From assembly GCA_024692955.1 (NCBI GenBank), contig JAILLW010000023.1, positions 1 through 62,381 of the forward strand: a DNA stretch of 62,381 nt, read 5' to 3'. Positions within the stretch are counted from its first letter, which is position 1. Each line of letters starts with the position of its first letter. Below, in pieces: positions 8,526 through 17,081 of the stretch. Under the pieces are notes generated by a model. It worked only from the letters and a program-made list of their open reading frames with translations, ran no database searches and was not told where the DNA came from. The translations under genes and the position numbers were made by a program. This DNA comes from Lachnospiraceae bacterium (GTDB taxonomy: Bacteria > Bacillota > Clostridia > Lachnospirales > Lachnospiraceae).

Positions 8526-9437
8526 CTATTTCCTCCGGTTGATCAGCGTCTCCGTCAGCGTCATCAGGAAGCTGGCATCCGTCCTCTGTTCATCCGCGGT
8601 ATCCTGAAGGATCAGGATCGCCTCCTCCGAAAGAGACTTTACGGTGGCCTGTGATTCCTCCAGTCCATGGAGTCTTACATAGGTCTGCTTTGCGTTCTTT
8701 TCATCGGAACCTGTTTCTTTTCCGAGTTCTTCGGTGGTTCCGGTCATATCGAGGATATCATCCTGAATCTGGAACGCTATCCCGATATCTTCACCCGCAC
8801 GCTCCATATCCGCGATATCCTTGTCCGATCCGCCCGCAAGCACGGCTCCGATCATCATGGAAGCCTCGATCAGCGCAGCAGTCTTGTTTTTATGGATATA
8901 AAGCAGCTTCTCCTTACTGACATCCCTGTCATTTTCGGAAAGGACATCTACGGTCTGCCCTCCGATCATTCCACGGACTCCGGCCTTTTCGGAAAGGATC
9001 TTCAGGGCCTTTGCGATCCGCGGATAATCCTCCTGCGTTTTTACCATATCAAAGGCACCCGAAGCGGTTTCAAAAGCATAGTTCAAAAGAGCATCGCCCG
9101 CGAGAATCGCCATTGCTTCTCCGTACTTTTTCCATACCGTTTCCCTGCCGCGGCGGAGTTCGTCATTATCCATTGCCGGCAGATCGTCATGGATCAGAGA
9201 ATAGTTGTGGATCATCTCGATCGCTGCCATAAAAGGCTCGATCACACGCTCTTTTCCGCCGAACAGCTTGTAGCATTCCTTCATGAGAACGGGCCTTAGT
9301 CTTTTCCCGCCCGACATTGCCGCGTACTGCATGGCATCGAGCACCTTTTCCTCATATCCCTCCGCTTCGGGAAGATAAACGTTGAGGATGCTCTCCGCGT
9401 ATCTTCGCTTCATCTCCAGCGTATCGTTAAAGTTCAT
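8526..9437 (-). CDS. ispA: polyprenyl (farnesyl/geranyl) diphosphate synthase
   Basis: A 303-aa trans-prenyltransferase that builds C15 or similar prenyl diphosphates from IPP and DMAPP for undecaprenyl and other isoprenoids. The first aspartate-rich motif is DDLPAMDND and the second DDILDMTG. The start chosen (MNFNDTLEMK at 9437) has GGAAGG 8 nt upstream and overlaps xseB by 11 nt; a longer frame to 9551 is only a shadow of xseB. Chain length is inferred from family and gene order, not from a direct test. Confidence 0.93.
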   Translation of the reverse strand: MNFNDTLEMKRRYAESILNVYLPEAEGYEEKVLDAMQYAAMSGGKRLRPVLMKECYKLFGGKERVIEPFMAAIEMIHNYSLIHDDLPAMDNDELRRGRETVWKKYGEAMAILAGDALLNYAFETASGAFDMVKTQEDYPRIAKALKILSEKAGVRGMIGGQTVDVLSENDRDVSKEKLLYIHKNKTAALIEASMMIGAVLAGGSDKDIADMERAGEDIGIAFQIQDDILDMTGTTEELGKETGSDEKNAKQTYVRLHGLEESQATVKSLSEEAILILQDTADEQRTDASFLMTLTETLINRRK

Positions 9438-9642
9438 CGTCACCACTTCCTTCCTCAAGCACACGGATCTTCTTTTCCACGGTATCCACCGCTTCGTTGC
9501 AACGCTTAAGGAGCTCCATGCCCTTCTGATACTCGGTGAAAGAATCCTCAAGTGAGATCTCCGGATCCTCCAGCCTTTCTATGATATCATCGAGTGATTC
9601 AAATGCTTCTTCCAGTACGAATTCATCAGCCATTCTTTTCAC
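9427..9642 (-). CDS. xseB: exodeoxyribonuclease VII small subunit
   Basis: A 71-aa all-helical protein matching the small subunit of exonuclease VII (core LEEAFESLDDIIERLEDPEI, followed by a SFTEYQKGMELLKRCNEAV helix). Several copies bind the large subunit to degrade single-stranded DNA to oligonucleotides. It overlaps the end of xseA by 17 nt and the start of ispA by 11 nt, so translation is coupled on both sides. Length is normal for the family. Confidence 0.93.
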   Translation of the reverse strand: MKRMADEFVLEEAFESLDDIIERLEDPEISLEDSFTEYQKGMELLKRCNEAVDTVEKKIRVLEEGSGDDEL

Positions 9643-10861
9643 CGCTTCCTTTCCTCATAAACCCGGGGGCTTCTTCCACGCTCTCCACTTTCGCGTTCAG
9701 GATCCCGTCCGATACATAGATCTTCAGCCGGTCCTCCGGTCCGATGTCCCGGATCGACGATACCGTCTTTTTCTCTTTTTCCACATAGCCGAACCCCTGA
9801 TTCAGTTTGGCAAGAGGGGAAAGCCCGTTCAGTTTTTCGATCAGGATCGAAAGTTTATGCCTCCGGTCCTTCAGTTTGTTCTCCATCGTGTCGGAAAGCC
9901 GTTCCGAAAAGCGGGCAAGGACCATACGGTTTTCCATAAGCTTCATTCCCGGGCTCAGCCGCTTAAGATTCGCTTCGAGCGCTTTCATCCGGCTTTTTTC
10001 AAGACTGATCTTATTCTTTACCGAACGTCCGAGGGTCTCCCGGATATGTTCAAGCTTTGCTTCGAATTCCCGATAATCGTAAACGGCAAGTTCCGCCGCC
10101 GCCGAAGGAGTCGGCGCCCGGAGATCCGCAACGAAATCAATGATCGTCGTGTCCGTCTCATGGCCCACTGCCGAGATCACCGGAACCGTACAGTCAAAGA
10201 CCGCCTGCGCGATCCGTTCGGAATTAAAGACCCAGAGGTCTTCCATGGATCCCCCGCCTCTTCCGACGATGATCACATCGACTCCCATCTTCTCAAGAGT
10301 TTTGATCCCGCGGATGATCCCGTCCGCGGCAGCCTCCCCCTGTACCCCCGTCGGATAAAGGATCAGCTGAACATACGGATTTCTCCTTCCCGCCACGTTC
10401 CGGATGTCCTGGATCACGGCGCCGGTCGGTGCCGTCACGATCCCCACATTCCGGACATACTTCGGGATGGGCTGCTTATACTCCTCGGCGAACATCCCGC
10501 TCTCTTCGAGCCTGTTCTTCATCTGAAGAAACATCTCATAGAGACGGCCCGCTCCTTCCTGCACGATCTCCTCGGCATAAAGGCTGTAATTCCCGTCCCG
10601 TTCAAAGGCCCGTATTGCCCCGGTAACGCGGATCTCCATTCCTTCCTCAAGGCGGAATCTCAGCCCTTCCTCACGACTGCCCTTAAACATAATGCAGTTA
10701 AGGACGCTCTTCTCGTCCTTGATCGCAAAGTAAATATGGCCGGAAGAATGATATTTCACGGAACTGACCTCACCTTTAACGGCAAGGGAACCGAGTATGA
10801 AATCCTCCCTGAACATCCCCGCGATATAGGAATTTATCCTGCTCACGCTGTATACGTTCAT
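9626..10861 (-). CDS. xseA: exodeoxyribonuclease VII large subunit
   Basis: A 411-aa nuclease subunit. Residues 1-100 form the OB-fold that binds single-stranded DNA (MNVYSVSRINSYIAGMF at the start). The catalytic core from about 120 to 320 includes GVVTAPTGAVIQDI-like and GRGGGSMEDLW segments and VGHETDTTIIDFVAD. A coiled-coil C terminus binds XseB. Length is near normal. It lies between nusB and xseB in the standard Clostridia order. Confidence 0.95.
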   Translation of the reverse strand: MNVYSVSRINSYIAGMFREDFILGSLAVKGEVSSVKYHSSGHIYFAIKDEKSVLNCIMFKGSREEGLRFRLEEGMEIRVTGAIRAFERDGNYSLYAEEIVQEGAGRLYEMFLQMKNRLEESGMFAEEYKQPIPKYVRNVGIVTAPTGAVIQDIRNVAGRRNPYVQLILYPTGVQGEAAADGIIRGIKTLEKMGVDVIIVGRGGGSMEDLWVFNSERIAQAVFDCTVPVISAVGHETDTTIIDFVADLRAPTPSAAAELAVYDYREFEAKLEHIRETLGRSVKNKISLEKSRMKALEANLKRLSPGMKLMENRMVLARFSERLSDTMENKLKDRRHKLSILIEKLNGLSPLAKLNQGFGYVEKEKKTVSSIRDIGPEDRLKIYVSDGILNAKVESVEEAPGFMRKGSGEKNG

Positions 10862-10882
10862 ACGTGATCCTCGGTAAAAATC

Positions 10883-11278
10883 TCAGGCATACTTGGCAAG
10901 GATCCCGTTGATAAAGGACGCGGAGGATGTGGGACCGTATTTTTTCGCAAGTTCCACCGCCTCATTGATCGCGACTCCGGTAGGGATCTTCTCGTCAAAC
11001 CGGATCTCGAAAACCGCAAGCCTGAGGATCGCAAGTTCGACTTTTCCGATCCTCGTCACATCCCAGCCCTCAATGTTTTCATTCAGGCTCTCGTCGATCT
11101 GCGGAAGTTCGGCAAAGATCCGGTTCACCCTTTCCTTTACCTCGCCGAATTCCTTTTCGGACATGGCAGGTTCCTCATCAAAGAAAAACTCCTCCTGCTC
11201 CGGCATATCCCCGGGATCATGAAATTCTACACGAAAGAGCAGCTTGAAAGCATACTCACGTAACTGGCTTCTCGTCAT
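10883..11278 (-). CDS. nusB: transcription antitermination factor NusB
   Basis: A 131-aa all-helical protein that, with S10 (NusE), binds boxA RNA and supports rRNA antitermination. It begins MTRSQLREYAFKLLFR, the usual NusB N terminus, and ends with PTSSASFINGILAKYA, the conserved C-terminal segment. It starts 1 nt after the Asp23-family gene and precedes xseA, the typical Clostridia arrangement. Nothing unusual is seen. Confidence 0.95.
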   Translation of the reverse strand: MTRSQLREYAFKLLFRVEFHDPGDMPEQEEFFFDEEPAMSEKEFGEVKERVNRIFAELPQIDESLNENIEGWDVTRIGKVELAILRLAVFEIRFDEKIPTGVAINEAVELAKKYGPTSSASFINGILAKYA

Positions 11279-11279
11279 C

Positions 11280-11666
11280 TTATTTCGCCTGAAGGTTCAC
11301 GCCGGCCACACGGATGTTTACATCCGTCACTTCAAGACCGGTCATGCTTTCGATCATCTGTTTGATCCTGTCCTGTGCCTTCTGGGATACGGTCGGAATA
11401 TTATAACCGTAGTCCACAATGATGCTGGCATCCGCGGTCACGTTCTTGTCAACGATGGACACGCGCACACCTTTCTGGGGATTCCGGAGCCCGACTTTCC
11501 TGAAGATCCCGTTTCCCACATTTCCCGCCATTGCGTGAACGCCCTCCACTTCCAGCGCGGCGATCCCGGCGATCATCGCCACCACGTCATCCGCGATCCG
11601 GACGCTTCCGTGCTCAACATCCTCACGTAAGGCATAATTCAAGTTTTCCGTGATCGGTTTTTCCAT
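11280..11666 (-). CDS. Asp23/Gls24 family envelope stress response protein
   Basis: A 128-aa member of the Asp23/Gls24 family (YloU/YqhY-like). It carries ISxxVVAxIAGIAALEVEGVHA-type spacing and a C-terminal region with the VDKNVTADASIIVDYGYNIP strand pattern. YqhY in Bacillus is linked to fatty-acid metabolism, and Asp23 in staphylococci to envelope stress. The position before nusB is that of yqhY. There is no transmembrane segment, so membrane association would need a partner. The exact role is unknown. Confidence 0.88.
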   Translation of the reverse strand: MEKPITENLNYALREDVEHGSVRIADDVVAMIAGIAALEVEGVHAMAGNVGNGIFRKVGLRNPQKGVRVSIVDKNVTADASIIVDYGYNIPTVSQKAQDRIKQMIESMTGLEVTDVNIRVAGVNLQAK

Positions 11667-11681
11667 AGTTCCTCCTTTGTC

Positions 11682-13007
11682 TTACAGATAAAACACCATA
11701 TAGGTAAAATCTCTGTTTTCCGTATAGGTTATACTTGTTTTCCCCCCGGTTACAAAATCAAAGATGCGCTGTTCTTCGAGAAGATATTTTTTCATATCCT
11801 CATATGCGGCCTCATCCGCCATTTTAATGGGGACAAAGGTTCTTCCTTCAGCATAGGCTTTCTTAAAGAGGGCGGAAAGCTGATCCTTATCCGTCTCCGT
11901 AAAGTAGGAGCCTTCCCTGACGAAATAATTGTCCTTCAGGGACGCGCACAGCGGCAGGTTCACGCTTCCGTCAAAGGTGTGATTCTTCTCGATCTCCTCT
12001 GTTGTGATAAGAAGAAAGCAGTAATTGATCGGCGGATCATCCTTCGAATCCGAAAGCCCTTCCGCTTTCGCATAGGAGCAGTCTCCCCAAGTTGGATCCA
12101 CATAGTACCAGGCATCATTGCATTTCACGAGATTCCAGGCATGTCCGTCTCCGCCGGTCATTGTCCCGAGGACGAGGGTTGCTTCCATCCCGCTTTTCCG
12201 GAGGAGATACTGCATCGTTTTCGCATATCCCGAGCAGACGCTCCGCCCGTTCGCGATCACGGATATCATCGACTGGTTAAAGGGAGCTGCCGTATCATAC
12301 TCCGTCCTGTTGATGATATACTCATAGGCAAACTTCACGATCCGGTACTGATCCGAAAGATCCTCGCCCGAGGTCTTAAGAGCGTTCAGGAAATCCGCCG
12401 TATAGCGGTCGAGCATGTCCTGATAGACCGCGATCCTTGCCTCATCCATTGTATAGGATCCCGTGAAAACGATCTTTGACGGCTCATCACCCGTCAGATA
12501 AAGGACGTAACTGTATCCCTCCGCGTAAAAGATCTCCGGGTGGTCGTTCATCACATATTTGAATATCCGGTCAAGCGCATCCTTGTCGAGGATGTCGATC
12601 CTGACCTTCTCCAGCCGGCCGGTAAGGATATAACAGATCTGCGCGTATACGTACTTCTCTTCTTCGGAGAGCCATTCGTAATAATACAGGCCCTCCATCT
12701 CCTTCTGGAGGTCACGGATCTCGCTCTCAAAAAGGCGAAGCTCGTCTTCACCGTCTTCTTCCTGCTCTTCTTCTTTTTCACCGTTATCCGCTTCCGGTTT
12801 GATCCGGACGATCTTTTCGGTGCCTTCCATCAGTTTCGAAAGAGCATTTTCCTTTTCGGAAATGACCGTCTCTTCTTTTGTTGTATCTGCTTTCGTTACG
12901 TCCGAGTCATACTCTCCGGTAATGTAGGTAAGCGCATCACAGCCGCAAAGCAGCGTCGCGGCGAGTAAAACGGCGGCGATCCGGACGGCATGTTTCAGTC
13001 TTCTCAC
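11682..13007 (-). CDS. transglutaminase-like lipoprotein
   Basis: A 441-aa predicted lipoprotein: a basic start and hydrophobic stretch end in the lipobox LLCGC, giving lipid-modified Cys23. An acidic linker (about residues 40-90) leads to a helical region and a transglutaminase-like domain with the apparent triad Cys258 (GRSVCSGYA), His289 (GDGHAWN) and Asp304 (YVDPTWGD). Related secreted proteins are proteases or peptide crosslinkers acting at the cell surface; substrate unknown. The gene overlaps prfC by 4 nt. The site occupied here often holds spoIIIA genes in spore formers. Confidence 0.85.
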   Translation of the reverse strand: MRRLKHAVRIAAVLLAATLLCGCDALTYITGEYDSDVTKADTTKEETVISEKENALSKLMEGTEKIVRIKPEADNGEKEEEQEEDGEDELRLFESEIRDLQKEMEGLYYYEWLSEEEKYVYAQICYILTGRLEKVRIDILDKDALDRIFKYVMNDHPEIFYAEGYSYVLYLTGDEPSKIVFTGSYTMDEARIAVYQDMLDRYTADFLNALKTSGEDLSDQYRIVKFAYEYIINRTEYDTAAPFNQSMISVIANGRSVCSGYAKTMQYLLRKSGMEATLVLGTMTGGDGHAWNLVKCNDAWYYVDPTWGDCSYAKAEGLSDSKDDPPINYCFLLITTEEIEKNHTFDGSVNLPLCASLKDNYFVREGSYFTETDKDQLSALFKKAYAEGRTFVPIKMADEAAYEDMKKYLLEEQRIFDFVTGGKTSITYTENRDFTYMVFYL

Positions 13008-14623
13008 GCGTTCTTCCCGTTTGTCAGTCGGTCTTTGCCGAATTCGCTTAAGATAAGCCCCTCGTTCCGTTCAAGAACCATCTTTACGCTCCAGCTGTTG
13101 ATGAAAAGGAGGAGCGGATTGCCCTTCAGGTCGCGGATCTTCTTCATATCGGAAGTGCCGACGATCTTCGCGACATCGATATTCTCATTTTCGATCCAGC
13201 GGATATGCTCATAGGGCAGATTCTCCAGAAGGATCTCCACGTTGTATTCGTTTTCAAGACGGTATTTCAGAACATCGAACTGGAGGACGCCTACTACGCC
13301 CACGATGATCTCCTCCATACCGGTATTGAATTCCTGAAAGATCTGGATCGCCCCTTCCTGCGCGATCTGTTCGATCCCCTTTATGAACTGTTTCCGCTTC
13401 ATGGTATCGATCTGGCGAACCCTCGCGAAATGTTCGGGGGCGAAGGTCGGGATCCCCTCATAGCGGAAATTCTCCTTCGGAACACAGATCGTATCCCCGA
13501 TGGAAAAGACACCGGGATCAAAGACGCCGATGATATCGCCGGCATAGGCTTCCTTCAGGATCTTTCTCTCATCCGCCATGATCTGCTGGGGCTGCGAGAG
13601 CCTCATCACCCGGTTGCCCTGTACATGGCGTACTTCATCGGCGGCATCATATTTGCCGGAGCAGATTCGCATAAATGCCACCCTGTCCCGGTGCGCCTTA
13701 TTCATATTCGCCTGGATCTTGAAGACAAATGCCGAGAACTCGTGCTCCACGGGATCAATGACACCGATGTCACTTTTTCTCGCCAGAGGCGCGGTGGTCA
13801 TTTTCAGAAAATGCTGAAGGAAGAACTCGACTCCGAAGTTCGTAAGGGCCGAGCCGAAAAAGACGGGCGTAAGTTCGCCGCGCTGTACCTTTGAAAGGTC
13901 AAATTCCGCAGCAGCACCGTCGAGAAGATCGATCTCATCGAAGAGTTTTTCATAGGCCTGATCGCCGATCACGGACTTAAGCTCATCCGGATCATCGGTG
14001 GAGATTTCATGAGAGATACCTTCCTTCGTTCCCTTCTCCGTATCGGAATAGGTGATCACAAGGCTCCTCTCTCTGTCATAAACGCCCCGGAAGGATTTCC
14101 CCGAGCCGATGGGCCAGTTAACGGGGCAGGTCTCGATCCCGAGCTCCTTTTCGATATCATCGAGCAGTTCGAAGGTATCGTTCGCGTCGCGGTCCAGTTT
14201 GTTGATAAAGGTAAAGATCGGGATGCCGCGCATTCCGCACACTTTGAAAAGCTTTCTCGTCTGGGCCTCCACACCCTTGGACGCATCGATCACCATCACC
14301 GCGGAATCAGCCGCCATCAGCGTCCGGTAGGTGTCCTCCGAAAAGTCCTGATGTCCCGGAGTATCCAGGATGTTTATGCAGAAATCGTCGTACTCAAACT
14401 GAAGCACGGAGCTCGTTACCGAGATTCCCCTCTCCTTTTCGATCTCCATCCAGTCGGATACGGCATGACGCGCGGTCGCTTTCCCTTTCACACTGCCGGC
14501 CAGATTGATCGCTCCTCCGTAGAGAAGGAACTTTTCCGTCAGGGTCGTCTTTCCGGCATCCGGGTGGGATATGATCGCGAAGGTACGTCTGCGCTCTATT
14601 TCTTTTTCAATGGTAGCATTCAT
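13004..14623 (-). CDS. prfC: peptide chain release factor 3
   Basis: A 539-aa translational GTPase that recycles RF1/RF2 after peptide release. The G1 motif is SHPDAGKTTL near residues 19-28, G3 lies in LDTPGHQDFSED, and G4 is NKLD. Domain II and the RF3-specific C-terminal domain follow at usual length. The 3' end overlaps the transglutaminase-like lipoprotein gene by 4 nt. TetM-like resistance proteins were considered, but the KGKATARHAVSDWMEIEKER segment is RF3-specific. Confidence 0.95.
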   Translation of the reverse strand: MNATIEKEIERRRTFAIISHPDAGKTTLTEKFLLYGGAINLAGSVKGKATARHAVSDWMEIEKERGISVTSSVLQFEYDDFCINILDTPGHQDFSEDTYRTLMAADSAVMVIDASKGVEAQTRKLFKVCGMRGIPIFTFINKLDRDANDTFELLDDIEKELGIETCPVNWPIGSGKSFRGVYDRERSLVITYSDTEKGTKEGISHEISTDDPDELKSVIGDQAYEKLFDEIDLLDGAAAEFDLSKVQRGELTPVFFGSALTNFGVEFFLQHFLKMTTAPLARKSDIGVIDPVEHEFSAFVFKIQANMNKAHRDRVAFMRICSGKYDAADEVRHVQGNRVMRLSQPQQIMADERKILKEAYAGDIIGVFDPGVFSIGDTICVPKENFRYEGIPTFAPEHFARVRQIDTMKRKQFIKGIEQIAQEGAIQIFQEFNTGMEEIIVGVVGVLQFDVLKYRLENEYNVEILLENLPYEHIRWIENENIDVAKIVGTSDMKKIRDLKGNPLLLFINSWSVKMVLERNEGLILSEFGKDRLTNGKNA

Positions 14624-14655
14624 ATCATACAGTCCGCCAAACAGCAGGAAAACGG

Positions 14656-15810
14656 TTACAGAAGGCTTTCGCCGGCAATCTTTCCGGATACGCCGAGTTC
14701 ATGGAGAACGGTCGCTCCGATGTCCGCGAAAGTCGTTCTTGTGCCGAAGTTTTGTGGCTTAACCCCGTCCCCGTAAATGAGAAGAGGCACATATTCCCGG
14801 TCATGATCCGTTGAGGGAGTTCCGGGATCGCAGCCGTGGTCCGCAGTGATCATCAGAATGTCGCCCTCTCTCATCCGGGATGTGATCTCGGGGAGGCGCT
14901 CATCGAAATGGGTAAGGGCTTTTGCATAGCCTTCGGGATCATTGCGATGACCGTAGAGCATATCATAATCGACGAGATTCACAAAGCAGAGCCCGTCAAA
15001 ATCCTTTTCGAGGTATTCCACCGTCCGGTCGATTCCTTCATCATTTCCGGAGGGTGTATAAACATATTCCGTGATCCCGCGTCCCGCGAAGATGTCATTG
15101 ATCTTTCCGACGGAGATCACATCCTTTCCGGCCGCCTTCAGCACGTCGAGCATCGTCTCTCCGGTAGGTTCCAGCGAAAAATCATGCCGGTTTCCCGTCC
15201 GGTAATAGGATCCGCTCTCTCCTAAGAAGGGGCGCGCGATCACACGGCCCACCGCATGAGGTCCCGAAAGGATCTTTCTCGCGATCCTGCAGTATTCATA
15301 GAGTTTTTCCAGAGGAACGACCTCTTCATGCGCGGCGATCTGGAAGACACTGTCCGCTGACGTATAAACGATCAGATCTCCTGTCTTTACATGCTCATCA
15401 CCGTATTCGTTGATCACCACCGTGCCGGAATACGGTTTATTGCATAGAACTCCCCGTCCGGTCGCCTCCCGAAAGGCATTCAGCACTTCTTCCGGGAATC
15501 CCTCCGGATAGGTCGGAAGCGGATTCGGAGAGATCAGACCGGCGATCTCCCAGTGGCCGATGGTCGTATCCTTTCCCATGGAGCGTTCCGCCATCCTTGC
15601 GTATGCACCCGTCGGGGCATCGGCCGGCGTACGGTAGTCCATACCGTCAATATTGAAAAGTCCCATTTTTGTCATGTTCGGGACGGAAAAATACGGTGTC
15701 GAAGCGCAGGTTCTCATGGTATCGGCGCCTTCCGAATTGAATTCCTTTGCGTCCGGCATCGCTCCGATCCCGACACTGTCAAGCACGATCAGAAATACTC
15801 TTTTTGCCAT
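14656..15810 (-). CDS. deoB: phosphopentomutase
   Basis: A 384-aa alkaline-phosphatase-superfamily enzyme interconverting ribose 1-phosphate and ribose 5-phosphate (and the deoxy forms) in nucleoside salvage. The N terminus LDSVGIGAMPDAKEF holds the first metal-binding Asp, and the C-terminal TADHGCDPGTPSTDHDRE segment holds the other ligands. Length is typical. It stands first in a minus-strand run leading into prfC; no nucleoside phosphorylase is adjacent. Confidence 0.95.
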   Translation of the reverse strand: MAKRVFLIVLDSVGIGAMPDAKEFNSEGADTMRTCASTPYFSVPNMTKMGLFNIDGMDYRTPADAPTGAYARMAERSMGKDTTIGHWEIAGLISPNPLPTYPEGFPEEVLNAFREATGRGVLCNKPYSGTVVINEYGDEHVKTGDLIVYTSADSVFQIAAHEEVVPLEKLYEYCRIARKILSGPHAVGRVIARPFLGESGSYYRTGNRHDFSLEPTGETMLDVLKAAGKDVISVGKINDIFAGRGITEYVYTPSGNDEGIDRTVEYLEKDFDGLCFVNLVDYDMLYGHRNDPEGYAKALTHFDERLPEITSRMREGDILMITADHGCDPGTPSTDHDREYVPLLIYGDGVKPQNFGTRTTFADIGATVLHELGVSGKIAGESLL

Positions 15811-15878
15811 ATCACACCTCCTACGTAATCCTTCCTATCATAGCATATTCCGGCATCAAATAAAAGCAAAAGGCCGTA

Positions 15879-17006
15879 TCAGGTCCTTACTCCGATTCCG
15901 TTGACCTCGACCTGATCCGTGATCTCGATCACGAGGCATTTCCGACCGTCGATGATCTCGGTACGGACAAGATCGCTCCGTTCCGGATTGACTTTTATCA
16001 CCACATCCGGTGTCTTCACCTCATAGGACCGGGTATTATGAATATTTCCTGCGAAGAAGGAGGCCTCTTCCCCCGCCTCTTCATCATAGATCCTGTCGAA
16101 ATTCTCCATATGTTCTTCATCGACCCCCGATCGTTCGAAAAGCTTTCTGACCTCCTGTTTGTCAAGGGTAAGGGGCTCGGCGATCTCGCGGTTCTTATGA
16201 TCCGTCTCCATCTCGGTCAGATTCTCATGAATGTTCGAAACGGCTTCATAATCGGTATTATCCCCGAGGGTCTCCTCGATCAGGCGCCGGAAAGTCTCCT
16301 TCTGGGTTTTGGCGGAAAGATTTAAGGGGACCCCGATGATCCTGTCCGCCAGTTCCGTATGCTGTTCCTCGGAATCCTTTATGTAGTACATAATGCCATG
16401 GATATCCGCCGTCCGGTCGTTAAACGCGGGGAAAAGGAACCCGGCGTCGGGCAGTTCCACGACCCAGTCGCGGATACGGTTCCGGAAGATGTTCTCGTCA
16501 CTGTCGTAGCTGAGACCCGGCTTGGAAAGCGTGACGGGACAGATCGTGCAGAGGATATAATCATAGACCAGATCGGAGGCATCCTCGTTCAGGATGTTGT
16601 CCGTCGTCTTGCCGGGGATGTCATAAACGTCCGTCACAAGAAGGATCAGATAATTCCCCACATAATCGTAGGTTTCGATCACGCGCTCATAGAATTCGTT
16701 AAGAAGCGCCTCGTCTTTCAGTTTGGAGTCGCGAAGGCGGAGCAGGAATTCCTGTGTTCCTCCCTCGGCTTCCGCTTCCGTCGGAAAATCGAGGCTGAGC
16801 GCCGTTTTCCCGAGCTGCCCCGAGAGGGCCTTCCTCAGGATTTCAAAGTACTTGTAGGTCTCCTCCTCGGGAATGCTGTGAAATGCTTCTCCAAAAGTCA
16901 TCTTCACGTTCTTGTCGCCGTCCACATAGCAGCCTGCGATCCTGCTCACGGAGCAGGTCCTCGGAGTAAACTGTTTCTTGATCTCATTCAGTTCCGGTTT
17001 GATCAT
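15879..17006 (-). CDS. DUF4317 family protein
   Basis: A 375-aa protein matching the DUF4317 family of Clostridia, recognised by the start MIKPELNEIKKQFTPRTCSV and the following IAGCYVDGDKN segment. No catalytic motif, signal peptide or membrane segment is visible, so it should be cytoplasmic. The ATG at 17006 is chosen because GGGAGA lies just before it and it aligns with the usual family start; an in-frame ATG five codons upstream exists. Function is unknown. It stands alone between two intergenic gaps. Confidence 0.85.
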   Translation of the reverse strand: MIKPELNEIKKQFTPRTCSVSRIAGCYVDGDKNVKMTFGEAFHSIPEEETYKYFEILRKALSGQLGKTALSLDFPTEAEAEGGTQEFLLRLRDSKLKDEALLNEFYERVIETYDYVGNYLILLVTDVYDIPGKTTDNILNEDASDLVYDYILCTICPVTLSKPGLSYDSDENIFRNRIRDWVVELPDAGFLFPAFNDRTADIHGIMYYIKDSEEQHTELADRIIGVPLNLSAKTQKETFRRLIEETLGDNTDYEAVSNIHENLTEMETDHKNREIAEPLTLDKQEVRKLFERSGVDEEHMENFDRIYDEEAGEEASFFAGNIHNTRSYEVKTPDVVIKVNPERSDLVRTEIIDGRKCLVIEITDQVEVNGIGVRT

Positions 17007-17025
17007 TTCTCTCCCTTTCATAAAG

Positions 17026-17055
17026 AAAAAATGGCCGTGAAAAAAGCCATTTTTT
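17026..17055. terminator. bidirectional-looking terminator after the HDOD gene
   Basis: AAAAAATGGC at 17026-17035 pairs with GCCATTTTTT at 17046-17055. On the minus strand this gives a GC-closed stem with a T-rich tail 27 nt after the HDOD stop, so it most likely ends that transcript. It lies just upstream of the DUF4317 start. Confidence 0.65.
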
Positions 17056-17081
17056 CTGCGTCGTCTTTTTCTTGGTACGGT

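Noticed and set aside
15837-15842. Promoter for deoB based on a TGC-TATGAT extended -10
   Set aside because: No acceptable -35 at normal spacing; too weak to list as a feature.
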